From positions 33,203 to 97,202 of the forward strand of contig JAFDZS010000004.1 of NCBI GenBank assembly GCA_018266775.1: a DNA stretch of 64,000 bases, written 5' to 3'. Shown here piece by piece: positions 35,318 through 45,092 of this stretch. The position numbers were made by a program, and so were the translations under genes. Position 1 is the stretch's first letter; each line of letters opens with the position of its first letter. Under the pieces are notes generated by a model. The model was not told the DNA's origin and ran no database searches. It saw nothing but the letters and a program-made list of their open reading frames with translations. The stretch is from Bacteroidota bacterium. GTDB taxonomy: Bacteria > Bacteroidota > Bacteroidia > Chitinophagales > Chitinophagaceae.

Positions 35318-35390
35318 AATACGTTTTGTTTTAAGGCACAAATTTAAGCAGTAAACAGTATTGCACATTGCAGGCCATGCAAACAAAAAG

Positions 35391-36338
35391 TTAAAGGGGT
35401 TTAATATTTTCCAGCATATCTTTTATCATACGTTGTAAGTCGTATTCTTCCTTCCATCCCCAGTCTTTCCGTGCCACGGCATCGTCTATACTCTGCGGCC
35501 AGCTGTTGGCAATGGCCTGGCGGTAATCTTCTTTATAACTGATCGTAAATTCGGGTATATGCTGCTGTATGGCGGCTGCAATTTCTTTGGGTGAAAAACT
35601 CATGCCGGATAAATTGTAAGAAGTGCGAACGGATATTTTCGACACCGGCGCTTCCATTAATTCAATCGTTGCACGAATGGCATCGGGCATGTACATCATG
35701 GGCAGGTAAGTAGTTTCATTTAAAAAGCACTGGTATTTTTTTTGCTCCAGGGCTTCATGAAATATCTCTACAGCATAATCGGTAGTACCACCGCCGGGTG
35801 CAGATTTGTATGAGATCAACCCGGGATACCGCAGGCTTCTTACATCAACGCCATACCGGTGGTGATAATAATTGCACCAGAATTCACCGGCATATTTACT
35901 GATGCCGTAAACCGTTGTAGGTTCTATAATGGTTTGCTGCGGACAATTTTGTTTGGGAGATGTGGGCCCGAAAACCGCAATACTGCTGGGCCAGTACACT
36001 TTAGTCAGTTTTTCTTCCCGTGCAATGTCCAGTACATTCAGCAGGCTTTGCATGTTAAGGCTCCAGGCCAGGTTGGGATTTTTTTCGCCGGTGGCGGAAA
36101 GTATTGCTGCCAGTAAATAAATCTGTGTAATGTTCTGCCGTATCACCTGTACATGCAGCATTTCTTTATTCATTACATCAAGGCTAACATAAGGGCCGGT
36201 ACCTTCCAGTAAAGGATTTTGTTCCCGAAGATCGCTGGCCACCACGTTGGCATTGCCATAAATTTTGCGCAGGGCAAGCGTAAGTTCCACACCAATTTGT
36301 CCGCTGGCGCCAATGACTAATATTTTTTCTTTCTGCAT
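35391..36338 (-). CDS. L-threonine 3-dehydrogenase, SDR (epimerase-like) type
   Basis: 315 residues of the extended SDR fold: nucleotide loop I-G-A-S-G-Q-I-G near residue 8, catalytic Ser in W-P-S-S-I-A-V-F-G and the Y-x3-K pair in V-Y-G-I-S-K-Y-A-G. The stretch Y-P-G-L-I-S-Y-K-S-A-P-G-G-G-T-T-D-Y is characteristic of SDR threonine dehydrogenases, which oxidise threonine to 2-amino-3-ketobutyrate. This differs from the zinc-dependent Tdh. An alternative is another UDP-sugar epimerase, less likely given that motif. Confidence 0.88.
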   Translation of the reverse strand: MQKEKILVIGASGQIGVELTLALRKIYGNANVVASDLREQNPLLEGTGPYVSLDVMNKEMLHVQVIRQNITQIYLLAAILSATGEKNPNLAWSLNMQSLLNVLDIAREEKLTKVYWPSSIAVFGPTSPKQNCPQQTIIEPTTVYGISKYAGEFWCNYYHHRYGVDVRSLRYPGLISYKSAPGGGTTDYAVEIFHEALEQKKYQCFLNETTYLPMMYMPDAIRATIELMEAPVSKISVRTSYNLSGMSFSPKEIAAAIQQHIPEFTISYKEDYRQAIANSWPQSIDDAVARKDWGWKEEYDLQRMIKDMLENIKPL

Positions 36339-36397
36339 TAGTTTAGTTTTTGTGGCTGTAAATGTATAATGAAAACCGAATACTGTAGTTTTGTGCC

Positions 36398-37219
36398 ATG
36401 GAAAATTATTTACAGGATCTTTTTAAAAATCAGCAATATGATGCTGATAGTTTCTTTTTGATTGCAGGGCCATGCGTGGTGGAAAGTGAAGCACTGATTG
36501 ATGAAGTGGCCGGCACAGTAAGCAGCATTTGCAAACGGTTAGGCATCCCGTATATTTTCAAGTCATCTTACCGTAAAGCCAACCGCACCAGTGCCGGTTC
36601 ATTCATGGGCATAGGCGATGAAGAAGCATTGCAACTACTGAAAAACTTAGGCAATAAATATCAATTACCCACCACTTCCGACATACATTCCGCACCTGAA
36701 GCAGCCATGGCAGCGCAATATGTTGATGTGTTACAAATACCGGCTTTCCTTTGCCGCCAAACAGATTTATTGATTGCTGCAGGTGAAACGGGTAAAATTG
36801 TAAACGTAAAAAAGGGACAGTTTGTTAACGGGCCTTCTATGAAGTTTGCGGTTGAAAAAATCAACAACACGGGGAATAATAAGGTGGGTTTGATTGAACG
36901 GGGAAATACATTCGGTTACCAGGACCTGGTGGTGGACTACCGCAATATTACCTGGATGAGAGATATTAAAGTGCCGGTAATTATGGATTGCACCCATTCC
37001 TTACAGCAACCTAATCAAAGCGGTGGTGTTACGGGCGGTAATCCTGAATTGATAGAAACCATTGCCAAAGCAGCCATTGCCACCGGGGCTGATGGATTGT
37101 TTATTGAAACACACCCTAACCCTGCTGCAGCCAAAAGCGATGGTGCCAATATGCTGCGGCTGGATTTACTGGAACCTTTGCTGGAAAAACTGGTTAAAAT
37201 CAGGAAAGCAGTGATATAA
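36398..37219 (+). CDS. kdsA: 3-deoxy-8-phosphooctulonate synthase
   Basis: 273-residue Kdo-8-phosphate synthase of LPS core synthesis (arabinose-5-phosphate plus PEP). Matches: F-L-I-A-G-P-C-V-V-E-S, F-K-S-S-Y-R-K-A-N-R-T-S, T-S-D-I-H-S, Q-I-P-A-F-L-C-R-Q-T-D and E-R-G-N-T-F-G-Y. Length is standard. Divergent from the dehydrogenase, with 59 bases between. Its presence indicates a Gram-negative outer membrane with Kdo. Confidence 0.96.
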   Translation: MENYLQDLFKNQQYDADSFFLIAGPCVVESEALIDEVAGTVSSICKRLGIPYIFKSSYRKANRTSAGSFMGIGDEEALQLLKNLGNKYQLPTTSDIHSAPEAAMAAQYVDVLQIPAFLCRQTDLLIAAGETGKIVNVKKGQFVNGPSMKFAVEKINNTGNNKVGLIERGNTFGYQDLVVDYRNITWMRDIKVPVIMDCTHSLQQPNQSGGVTGGNPELIETIAKAAIATGADGLFIETHPNPAAAKSDGANMLRLDLLEPLLEKLVKIRKAVI

Positions 37220-37242
37220 AAAAACCTTTGGAAAACCAAAGG
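37218..37242 (-). terminator. Terminator for the AraC gene pair
   Basis: CCTTTGG (37225-37231) / CCAAAGG (37236-37242), AAAA loop. On the minus strand the stem is followed by a seven-T run that touches the kdsA stop codon. Confidence 0.75.
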
Positions 37243-37404
37243 CTGCTTACCAGGACAAATACTCACGCTTGAAAAGTATTTGAGGAATAAATATCAGATC
37301 TTAAAACGGGGTTTCGATATTATATAACAAAAATAATGCTACACTGCCCCGTTATATGTGTAAATCAGACACAATATTGCCCGGAAAAGACAAAATGCCG
37401 CTCA

Positions 37405-38394
37405 TTAATTATTGCTTTCGCTGGGCAGGCTGTTAAATTCCTTCTTATATGCGATGGTAAAATTGCTGAGGTTTTTAAATCCAAGCGCTATACCGGCTTC
37501 TTTTACAGAGTATTTTTTGCTGTGCAGTAATTGTTTGGCCTTCAGCATGCGGTTCTTTTGATAATATTCGTACAGGCCATGCCCGTATACCGTTTTAAAA
37601 AGAGTCTTTAATTTGGTTTCGCTCATCATAGCCATTTTAGCCAGCATGGCAATGGTTGGTGGCGGTGCAGAAAGATTTTGTACCAGCAATGCTTCTACTT
37701 TCATCATGGCAATAATATCATTTTCGTTTACCGGGGGCCGTTTAGGTGCACCCGCACCCAGCCTGTCGTAAAGGCTTCTGAAAAAACGTTCCAGCAAAAG
37801 CATCACCCGGTTGTGCACCATTACTTTTTGCATAGGGTGGGCATCGCTGATCTCAAAAATATCTTCCATCAGCGAGCGGTACTCCACGTTCAGTACTTCA
37901 AAATTCAGGTTGGCTGTTTTTAAAGACAGGTAGTGGGTAAAAGCAGCATCATGCGCATCAATACCCACATGATCCTTCAGCCAGGCAGCAGTGAAATAAA
38001 TATTGATACAACGGTCTTCAATGCCCGCATTGGCGGTATAACTTACTTCGCATAATGAATTCGTTAGAAATGCGCCGGAATAAAACCGGTCTTCTTCCTG
38101 CAACTGGTCTTCATCAATACGCAGGGTCAGCCGTTTCAGGTTCTTGATTTCATCAAAGCGCAAAGTGTAGGATTCATCTATGGCAGGTTCCCGTTGAAAA
38201 CTGACATCTTCATACACCACGCATTCATTAATGAGTACCTGCAGGCCGTTAGCCAGTTCCAGTACTTTAATATAACCGGTGCCCAAACGGTCCGGCAGCT
38301 GGATGCAATTATTTTCCAACGGCACACCTGCATACTTTGCCAGTTGTTGCAGGTATTCCACGTGGTCACAATATTTATAATGAAAAAGAAACAA
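37405..38394 (-). CDS. AraC-family transcriptional regulator, 329 aa
   Basis: The C-terminal ~100 residues form two helix-turn-helix units (T-I-A-M-L-A-K-M-A-M-M-S-E-T-K-L-K-T-L-F-style first helix and V-K-E-A-G-I-A-L-G-F-K-N-L-S-N-F). The N-terminal ~210 residues are an uncharacterised sensing domain rich in strands and in D/E. It is a paralogue of the following upstream gene (38413-39414), 18 bases away on the same strand, so the two are co-transcribed. Ligand and targets unknown. Confidence 0.9.
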   Translation of the reverse strand: MFLFHYKYCDHVEYLQQLAKYAGVPLENNCIQLPDRLGTGYIKVLELANGLQVLINECVVYEDVSFQREPAIDESYTLRFDEIKNLKRLTLRIDEDQLQEEDRFYSGAFLTNSLCEVSYTANAGIEDRCINIYFTAAWLKDHVGIDAHDAAFTHYLSLKTANLNFEVLNVEYRSLMEDIFEISDAHPMQKVMVHNRVMLLLERFFRSLYDRLGAGAPKRPPVNENDIIAMMKVEALLVQNLSAPPPTIAMLAKMAMMSETKLKTLFKTVYGHGLYEYYQKNRMLKAKQLLHSKKYSVKEAGIALGFKNLSNFTIAYKKEFNSLPSESNN

Positions 38395-38412
38395 GGCGGT
38401 TGATTTGTTGTA

Positions 38413-39414
38413 TTAACGAACTTGTTGGGCCAGCAATTGTTCAGGTGGTTGGTTAAATTGTTTTTTAAAGGCCAGCGTAAAATTGCCCACATTAGTATAA
38501 CCAACTGCCTGTGCAGATTGTTTGATGGTGTACCTGCCACTCAGCAATAACTCGCGGGCTTTGCTGAGGCGTTGTTTTTGATAATACGCATAGATGCTGT
38601 TGCCAAACATGCTTTTAAAACTTTTTTTCAGTTTGGTACTGCTCATCGAAACCAGTTTGGAAAACTGGTCGATGGTGGGTGGTTGTTTGCTGAAATCGTG
38701 TATCAGTTCATGTTCCACCTGCAATAAGCGGTGAATAACTTCAGAAGAAAGGTCGAATTTTCCCTGCAGCAGGTTTACTTTACTGAAAAGGCTGCTGAAG
38801 AAACGTTCAATGAGCAGTGTTACGCGGTTTTGCAGCAGCATCAGTTGCAGGGGGTCTTCTTTCCTAACAGACCACAGGTCATCCATCAGTTGCAGGTAAG
38901 TACTGTTCAGCGGTTCAATATCAAAACTCTCTGTTTTTAATGATAGATATTTTTGTAAAACATCATCATCTTCCTGGAGTCCCATATATCTTTTCAACCA
39001 GTTTTCATTGAACAAAACTTTAACCGATTTGATGTGGATACGTGCAGGCAATTCTTCGGTATTCACAAAAACATTGCTGGTAAGCCTGGCCACAGCGTGG
39101 CGGGTGTTTGATTTTTGCAGTTGCTCACCATCCACTTTCAGTACAGCCGTATCAGTGACCAGCACATCATCGAAATGAAGAATAAAATACCGGTTGTCCG
39201 ATCTTTCCCTTACTGTCATCACCGTTTCATTAATAGAAAAATCTGCAAGCAGCACATGCAAGTCGTTATGCAGGTCGAAGGCTTTGAAATAACCTTTGCC
39301 TTTTGAAACAGGAATCAGTAAAAGATCGTGTTGGGGTGCAGGTATACCCATTGCTGCGGCAACATCCTGCAGCAATAATTTATAGTTGGTATGATTGACG
39401 TGGATTACAATCAT
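38413..39414 (-). CDS. AraC-family transcriptional regulator, 333 aa (paralogue)
   Basis: Same architecture as the 329-residue neighbour: an N-terminal domain with the shared positions R-x-E-R-F-F-x-S-L near residue 205, and an AraC DNA-binding end (F-S-K-L-V-S-M-S-S-T-K-L-K; I-K-Q-S-A-Q-A-V-G-Y-T-N-V-G-N-F-T). Clear tandem duplication with marked divergence. It lies 43 bases downstream of the PspC-type miniprotein on the same strand, possibly forming a three-gene unit. Confidence 0.9.
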   Translation of the reverse strand: MIVIHVNHTNYKLLLQDVAAAMGIPAPQHDLLLIPVSKGKGYFKAFDLHNDLHVLLADFSINETVMTVRERSDNRYFILHFDDVLVTDTAVLKVDGEQLQKSNTRHAVARLTSNVFVNTEELPARIHIKSVKVLFNENWLKRYMGLQEDDDVLQKYLSLKTESFDIEPLNSTYLQLMDDLWSVRKEDPLQLMLLQNRVTLLIERFFSSLFSKVNLLQGKFDLSSEVIHRLLQVEHELIHDFSKQPPTIDQFSKLVSMSSTKLKKSFKSMFGNSIYAYYQKQRLSKARELLLSGRYTIKQSAQAVGYTNVGNFTLAFKKQFNQPPEQLLAQQVR

Positions 39415-39457
39415 AGTAATGCGATAAGGTTAGATGAAAAGGCCGGCGGTTACGGAA

Positions 39458-39679
39458 TCACAAGTATCGCAGCGGGTTCCTGCGGGCATTAAAAATATAC
39501 CGTTTCACATTCATCCAGAAGGCGATGAAAAAATAAAGCACTACAGGGGAACCCATGGTAAGAAAGGATATGTAGATAAAATATTTGCGTATTGTGGAGG
39601 TAGCGATTCCCATGCGTTCACCAATTGCGGTGCACACGCCGAATACATGCCATTCAATAAAGTACCGGAACCGATTCAT
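39458..39679 (-). CDS. PspC-domain miniprotein, 73 aa
   Basis: The sequence F-G-V-C-T-A-I-G-E-R-M-G-I-A-T-S-T-I-R follows the PspC pattern (G-V-C-x-G-I-A-x-x-x-G-I-x-x-x-x-V-R), and a hydrophobic helix follows (Y-I-S-F-L-T-M-G-S-P-V-V-L-Y-F-F-I-A-F-W). It ends with a short basic tail. Such single-helix PspC proteins sit in the inner membrane and in Bacteroidota are often encoded near transcription regulators. A longer overlapping frame on the plus strand (39434-39763) has no family resemblance and was rejected. Confidence 0.75.
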   Translation of the reverse strand: MNRFRYFIEWHVFGVCTAIGERMGIATSTIRKYFIYISFLTMGSPVVLYFFIAFWMNVKRYIFNARRNPLRYL

Positions 39680-40097
39680 AACGCTAATTTAATTCATTTT
39701 TCAGAAAAAAATTTTTCTATTTACCTGGTTGTACTCCTCCAATGTAAAATACTGTCAGATTGAGCCCGGCGAAACCGGCTATTTCGTTAAGCAACTGCCT
39801 TCGCCAGGCTCAGGCTTTACAATGAAATTTTCTACGGCAATATCCCCGGTTAAAAAATTGGCAAGACTTTTATTTTTTAAGAAAAGAAAATCATTGGAAA
39901 ATTTGTTGATTATTGCATGAATTACCGCTTTAAATACTGCGGCAGATTCAGTAAATTTGCAATTATTCAGTTTGTAAAAACGAGACGTTGATAATGTCCC
40001 AGATGAACACTCCACATTTCAGTTGTTTTTCCATCAATCTTCAAACTGACCATTTCTTAACCAGCCTGCCACAGGCAGGGCATCAAAACTTATATCT
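39680..40097. other. 418-bp intergenic region, no convincing gene
   Basis: Short frames exist on both strands (for example minus 39779-40015, 78 codons), but none has a recognisable family or start context. A small palindrome CCTGCC (40065-40070) / GGCAGG (40074-40079) lies 19 bases before the aconitase start. The region should hold promoters of the divergent PspC and aconitase genes. Confidence 0.5.
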
Positions 40098-42371
40098 ATG
40101 GCTTTTGACATTGAAATGATCAAAAATGTGTACGCCCATTTCGCCTCCAGGGTAGAGGCTGCACGCAAAGTAACCGGCAAACCACTCACGCTCACAGAAA
40201 AAATCTTATACGCTCACTTAAGCCAGGGCAGTGCCACAAAGGCATTTGAAAGAGGAAAGGATTATGTTGATTTTGCTCCAGACCGCGTAGCCATGCAGGA
40301 CGCCACCGCTCAAATGGCGCTGTTGCAATTTATGCAGAGTGGGCGCAGCAAAGTAGCGGTTCCTTCCACCGTTCACTGCGATCACCTGATTGAAGCCAAA
40401 GTTGACAGTAAAACAGATTTGGAAAGGGCTAAGAATGAAAGCAGCGAAGTGTATGATTTTCTTTCCAGCGTAAGCAATAAATATGGTATTGGTTTCTGGA
40501 AACCCGGTGCAGGTATTATTCACCAGGTAGTGCTGGAAAATTATGCATTTCCCGGTGGTATGATGATTGGAACCGATAGCCACACTGTAAATGCAGGAGG
40601 TTTGGGAATGATTGCTATTGGTGTTGGTGGTGCCGATGCCTGCGATGTTATGGCCGGGTTACCCTGGGAACTGAAAATGCCCAAACTGATTGGTGTAAAA
40701 CTCACCGGTAAATTAAGCGGCTGGACTGCCCCTAAAGATGTGATCTTAAAAGTGGCCGGTATTCTTACCGTAAAAGGTGGAACCGGTGCCGTGGTGGAAT
40801 ATTTTGGTGAAGGTGCAGTTGCCATGAGTTGTACCGGTAAAGGTACCATATGTAATATGGGTGCTGAAATTGGTGCCACCACTTCAACTTTCGGGTATGA
40901 TGAAAGCATGAGCCGTTATTTACAATCAACCGGCCGTGCAGATATTGCTGCTGCTGCCGATACAATTAAAGAACACTTAACCGGCGATGCAGAAGTATAT
41001 GCAGACCCCGCAAAATATTTTGACCAGGTAATTGAAATTAACCTGAGCGAACTGGAACCGCATTTAAACGGCCCGTTCACCCCGGATTTAGCAACGCCAG
41101 TTTCTAAAATGAAAGAAGCTGCCGCAGCAAATGGATGGCCTACCAAAGTGGAAGTGGGATTGATTGGCAGCTGCACCAATTCCTCTTACGAAGATATTTC
41201 AAGGGCAGTGAGTTTAGCCAAACAGGTTGCAGAAAAAGGGTTAAAAACAAAAGCGCAATTTACGATTACGCCTGGCAGTGAGCAGGTACGTTATACCATT
41301 GAAAGAGATGGGTTCTTAAATACCTTTGATAAAATTGGCGCTACCGTTTTCGCCAATGCCTGCGGCCCCTGCATTGGTATGTGGGCTCGCATGGGTGCAG
41401 AAAAACAGGAGCGTAATACGATTGTACATTCCTTTAACCGCAACTTTGCCAAGCGTGCCGATGGTAATCCCAACACACTGGCTTTTGTAGCATCTCCAGA
41501 ATTGGTTACAGCGCTGGCCATTGCAGGTGATTTAACCTTCAACCCGCTCACTGATACATTGACTAATGACAAAGGCGAACAGGTAAAACTGGATCCGCCA
41601 ACCGGATACGAATTACCGCCAGCAGGTTTTGCAGTGGAAGATGCGGGTTACCAGGCACCGGCAGCCGATGGCAGCAGTGTGCAGGTAAAAGTGGCTCCCA
41701 CCAGCGACCGTTTGCAATTACTGGATCCATTTGCACCATGGGAAGGTACAGACATCAATGGGCTGAAACTGTTGATCAAAGCAAAAGGTAAATGTACCAC
41801 CGATCATATCAGTATGGCAGGCAAATGGTTGAAATACCGTGGCCACTTAGATAACATCAGTAATAACTTATTGATTGGCGCCACCAACTTCTTTAACGAT
41901 AAAACAGATAATGTAAAAAATCAGTTGACAGGCGAATACGGCTCTGTACCTGCAACACAGCGTGCTTACAAAGCTGCAGGCATTGGTTCAATAGTTGTGG
42001 GAGATGAGAACTATGGTGAAGGATCATCACGTGAGCATGCGGCCATGGAACCACGTCATCTTGGTGTGCGTGCAGTACTGGTAAAAAGTTTTGCCCGTAT
42101 ACATGAAACCAACCTGAAAAAGCAAGGTATGCTGGCATTGACTTTTGTTAATAAAGCTGATTACGATAAAATCCTTGAGGACGATACTATTGACATTGAA
42201 GGCTTACTCACATTTGCACCAAACAAAACACTGCAGATTGTGTTAAACCATGCTGATGGCAGTAATGAAACCATACAGGTAAACCATACTTATAATGAAC
42301 AACAGATAGAATGGTTTAAAGCAGGAGGTGCATTGAATATTATTCGCCGGGATTTTGCAGCTGGTAAATAA
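40098..42371 (+). CDS. Aconitate hydratase
   Basis: 757-residue TCA-cycle enzyme (citrate to isocitrate) of the mitochondrial-like type. Iron-sulphur ligands: the region H-C-D-H-L-I-E near residue 95, the Cys in [11 protein letters not shown], and the pair in A-C-G-P-C-I-G-M-W. The C-terminal swivel domain has [10 protein letters not shown] and [15 protein letters not shown]. Full length with its own terminator, so probably monocistronic. Confidence 0.96.
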   Translation: MAFDIEMIKNVYAHFASRVEAARKVTGKPLTLTEKILYAHLSQGSATKAFERGKDYVDFAPDRVAMQDATAQMALLQFMQSGRSKVAVPSTVHCDHLIEAKVDSKTDLERAKNESSEVYDFLSSVSNKYGIGFWKPGAGIIHQVVLENYAFPGGMMIGTDSHTVNAGGLGMIAIGVGGADACDVMAGLPWELKMPKLIGVKLTGKLSGWTAPKDVILKVAGILTVKGGTGAVVEYFGEGAVAMSCTGKGTICNMGAEIGATTSTFGYDESMSRYLQSTGRADIAAAADTIKEHLTGDAEVYADPAKYFDQVIEINLSELEPHLNGPFTPDLATPVSKMKEAAAANGWPTKVEVGLIGSCTNSSYEDISRAVSLAKQVAEKGLKTKAQFTITPGSEQVRYTIERDGFLNTFDKIGATVFANACGPCIGMWARMGAEKQERNTIVHSFNRNFAKRADGNPNTLAFVASPELVTALAIAGDLTFNPLTDTLTNDKGEQVKLDPPTGYELPPAGFAVEDAGYQAPAADGSSVQVKVAPTSDRLQLLDPFAPWEGTDINGLKLLIKAKGKCTTDHISMAGKWLKYRGHLDNISNNLLIGATNFFNDKTDNVKNQLTGEYGSVPATQRAYKAAGIGSIVVGDENYGEGSSREHAAMEPRHLGVRAVLVKSFARIHETNLKKQGMLALTFVNKADYDKILEDDTIDIEGLLTFAPNKTLQIVLNHADGSNETIQVNHTYNEQQIEWFKAGGALNIIRRDFAAGK

Positions 42372-42398
42372 AGTTAACTCAATTACAATTGCAGATAC

Positions 42399-42428
42399 AA
42401 TCCCGGCTTTGCGCCGGGATTTTTTTTC
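42399..42428 (+). terminator. Aconitase terminator
   Basis: Perfect 9-bp stem AATCCCGGC (42399-42407) / GCCGGGATT (42413-42421), TTTGC loop, T tract to 42427. Confidence 0.92.
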
Positions 42429-42749
42429 TGTACAGTAACAATCGATTAATTCAGCTGAGGAATCAATCTTCAGGAATACAATCGTCATACAATTGTCGTT
42501 TGTTGAAGTTGAAATCGTTAAAGCTGCCTTTTGTGGCTAACTCAATTTGTTTAACGCTTAATATTGCAACAGGGTTGATGATCATAATGGACTTTGAATA
42601 AACTTGTGCGTAATGTTCCATTTTTTGTCAGCCTTACTTTTACAGGTGTTCTGCAGTAGAAAAAACATTTCAATAAGCCTTTTTTATTGAAATGTTTTAT
42701 GATAAACAGCACAATGAAACAAACCAAATAATTAAACGCTTTCCATTAC
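42429..42749. other. Intergenic region with a strong hairpin, no gene seen
   Basis: The main feature is a perfect 15-bp hairpin AAAACATTTCAATAA (42662-42676) / TTATTGAAATGTTTT (42684-42698), about 50 bases before the phosphoesterase start. There is no T tract, so it may be a leader structure or a repeat. Short frames here lack any family resemblance. Confidence 0.5.
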
Positions 42750-44006
42750 ATGCGAACTCCCACTGGTGTTATTATTTTTATTACGATTATGCTTTTGCTG
42801 GATACTTATGTATTCCAGGCGGTGAAATCAGTAAGCCAGGCATTATCTCCCAAAGCCAAAGTCATTTTATATTCATTATACTGGGGCGTAACAGTGCTTG
42901 CTGTGCTTAGTTTTTTAATTTTTGTTTTTACCGACCAGGATTTTTTAGGCAAGCGGATACGCACTTATTTATTTGCAACAGTGATCGGGTTATTCCTGGC
43001 TAAAATAACAGCGGGGGTTTTCTTTTTGCTGGATGATATCCGCAGGGCCATACAATGGGGCGTGATCAAAATTTTTTCCAACAGCAGGGTGGGTGCGGTG
43101 GATGATATCACCTCAGAAGGCATCAGCCGTTCAGCCTTTTTAAACTGGCTGGGTATTGCTGCAGGTGGTACATTGTTTGGCAGTTTGCTGTATGGGTTCA
43201 GCAATAAATATAAATACCAGGTGAAGCGGTTGCAACTGAGTTATGACAACCTTCCTGCATCATTTAAAGGATTGAAGATTGTACACATCAGCGATATACA
43301 CAGCGGCAGCTTTACGGATAAAAAAGCGGTAGCGCATGGGGTGGATATGATTTTGAAACAACAGCCCGATATCATTTTATTTACCGGCGATATTGTGAAC
43401 GACCGTGCCAGTGAAATGGAAGACTATATGGATGTCTTCAGCCGTTTAAAAGCACCAATGGGTGTTTACAGTACATTGGGCAATCATGATTATGGTGATT
43501 ATGTGCACTGGCCTTATAATGGGATTACGAAAGAACAAAACCTGGAATTGGTAAAAAAAGTACATACTGATTTGGGCTGGCGCCTGATGATGAATGAACA
43601 TGTGGTATTGGAAAAAGACGGCGCACAGATTGCATTGATTGGTATTGAAAACTGGAGCAGTAAAGCCCGTTTTCCCAAACATGGCCGTATGGACCTGGCT
43701 TACCCCGGAGCAGAAAAATATCCATTCAAAATATTAATGAGCCACGACCCCAGCCATTGGGATGCACAGGTAAAAACTGAATATCCCGATATTGACTTGA
43801 TGCTGAGCGGGCATACACACGGTATGCAGTTTGGCGTGGAGATTCCCGGTTTTAAATGGAGCCCCGTGCAATACATGTACCAGCAATGGGCAGGCTTATA
43901 TGAAGAGGGTAAACAGAAACTGAATGTGAACCGCGGTTATGGTTTTATTGGTTACCCCGGAAGGGTGGGCATACTGCCGGAAATAACTTTGATTGAGTTG
44001 GTGTGA
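42750..44006 (+). CDS. Membrane-anchored metallophosphoesterase
   Basis: 418 residues. Four hydrophobic helices in the first ~150 residues, then a calcineurin-like domain with all metal motifs: H-I-S-D-I-H-S-G, F-T-G-D-I-V-N-D, L-G-N-H-D-Y-G-D-Y, M-S-H-D-P and S-G-H-T-H-G-M-Q-F. This layout matches YkuE/UDP-2,3-diacylglucosamine-hydrolase-like enzymes. The domain probably faces the cytoplasm or periplasm depending on helix count. Substrate unknown. Confidence 0.92.
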   Translation: MRTPTGVIIFITIMLLLDTYVFQAVKSVSQALSPKAKVILYSLYWGVTVLAVLSFLIFVFTDQDFLGKRIRTYLFATVIGLFLAKITAGVFFLLDDIRRAIQWGVIKIFSNSRVGAVDDITSEGISRSAFLNWLGIAAGGTLFGSLLYGFSNKYKYQVKRLQLSYDNLPASFKGLKIVHISDIHSGSFTDKKAVAHGVDMILKQQPDIILFTGDIVNDRASEMEDYMDVFSRLKAPMGVYSTLGNHDYGDYVHWPYNGITKEQNLELVKKVHTDLGWRLMMNEHVVLEKDGAQIALIGIENWSSKARFPKHGRMDLAYPGAEKYPFKILMSHDPSHWDAQVKTEYPDIDLMLSGHTHGMQFGVEIPGFKWSPVQYMYQQWAGLYEEGKQKLNVNRGYGFIGYPGRVGILPEITLIELV

Positions 44007-44056
44007 TAGTCGGGACGCTGCAGCGGCCTGAATGTTAAAAGCGTAAATATTTGAAT

Positions 44057-44080
44057 CGGTCAGACGAGGACGTCAGACCG
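44057..44080 (-). repeat. Dispersed palindrome, copy 3 (reverse orientation)
   Basis: CGGTCAGACG (44057-44066), AGGA, CGTCAGACCG (44071-44080): the reverse complement of the family consensus. It lies between convergent genes and is 14 bases from copy 4. Confidence 0.75.
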
Positions 44081-44094
44081 TGTGAAGTCCCCGC

Positions 44095-44120
44095 ATGATC
44101 TGATGTCCTCGTCTGATCAT
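44095..44120 (+). repeat. Dispersed palindrome, copy 4
   Basis: ATGATCTGATG (44095-44105), TCCT, CGTCTGATCAT (44110-44120). With copy 3 it forms a head-to-head pair, the arrangement of REPIN-type doublets. Confidence 0.75.
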
Positions 44121-44128
44121 GAAAAAAA

Positions 44129-44956
44129 TTACAACAACTTAATCCCGTTTTTTCCCAAACTGATTTTTTTCTGTTTGTATAAATTGCCAATCGTCATCTT
44201 AAAAGTCTTCTTACTCATAGCAAATACTTCATAAATTTCTTCGGGGTCGCTTTTGTCGTGATAAGGCAGAAAGCCATTGTTATCATGCAATAGTTGTAAA
44301 ATTTTCCCGGATTCATCATCCACACGTGTATAACCAGGTTTACCGGCAGCTACATCAATTTTATTATCGGGATAGATTTTTTTGATATACCCTTTAAATT
44401 GATCCCCTTCAGTAATGCTGCGGTAAATTTCGTTATGATGCAATACGCCAGTATGCCTGTTGTTGATGATAACAATGTATCCAATAGGCGTTCTGCGGAA
44501 AACAATAAGTTGTACTTCTTCCAGTAATTGAACGGTCAGTTCATCATTACTTAAAAAGGGTTCAATTTTTTCAGTAGCGGCCAATCTTCCCGTCTGTTCA
44601 TCCAGGTAAATTTTTACCAGGTATTCACCATTGGGCATCATGCCACGCAATTGTTTGCTTTTGGGAACAAACAAATCTTTCATCAAGCCATTATCTAAAA
44701 ATGCCCCTTGTTTATTAATGGAAATGCAACGCAGTTTTACAATATCGCCCAAAATACCTTTGGGGTGTTGTGTAGTGGCCACCAGCCTTTCTTCACCATC
44801 ATGATAAATAAAAACATTAAGCTGGTCACCCACCTTAATACCTGCCGGCACAAAACGTTTGGGCAATAAAATGCCATCAGCGCCATCATCCAGGTAAACA
44901 CCAAAAGCCACTTCACGCAAAACAGGCAGGGTATTGTATTCGCCAACTTTAACCAT
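44129..44956 (-). CDS. CvfB-like S1 domain RNA-binding protein
   Basis: 275 residues with three S1-like OB folds and a C-terminal winged helix: about 1-65 (V-A-F-G-V-Y-L-D-D-G), about 70-140 (G-A-F-L-D-N-G-L-M-K-D-L-F-V-P), about 145-215 (G-Y-I-V-I-I-N-N-R-H-T-G-V-L), and F-A-M-S-K-K-T-F-K-M-T-I-G-N-L-Y-K at the end. This is the CvfB/YitL architecture, an RNA-binding regulator. A standalone gene, converging on the phosphoesterase. Confidence 0.92.
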   Translation of the reverse strand: MVKVGEYNTLPVLREVAFGVYLDDGADGILLPKRFVPAGIKVGDQLNVFIYHDGEERLVATTQHPKGILGDIVKLRCISINKQGAFLDNGLMKDLFVPKSKQLRGMMPNGEYLVKIYLDEQTGRLAATEKIEPFLSNDELTVQLLEEVQLIVFRRTPIGYIVIINNRHTGVLHHNEIYRSITEGDQFKGYIKKIYPDNKIDVAAGKPGYTRVDDESGKILQLLHDNNGFLPYHDKSDPEEIYEVFAMSKKTFKMTIGNLYKQKKISLGKNGIKLL

Positions 44957-45092
44957 GCCGCAAAGTACCTTCTTTTTTTGCGAATAACAGCGGGTAATAC
45001 TGATAATAAATACCGGTATTTAAACGTTTAATTCAGCTTTGATTGGGTAACCACTGAAAAGATTATCTTTAACCCTTATTAAACTGCTTATT

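Noticed and set aside
39434..39763. 109-codon plus-strand frame
   Set aside because: It overlaps the minus-strand PspC-type gene, which has recognisable motifs; the plus frame has none.
39779..40015. 78-codon minus-strand frame before aconitase
   Set aside because: No family, no convincing start context; left as intergenic.
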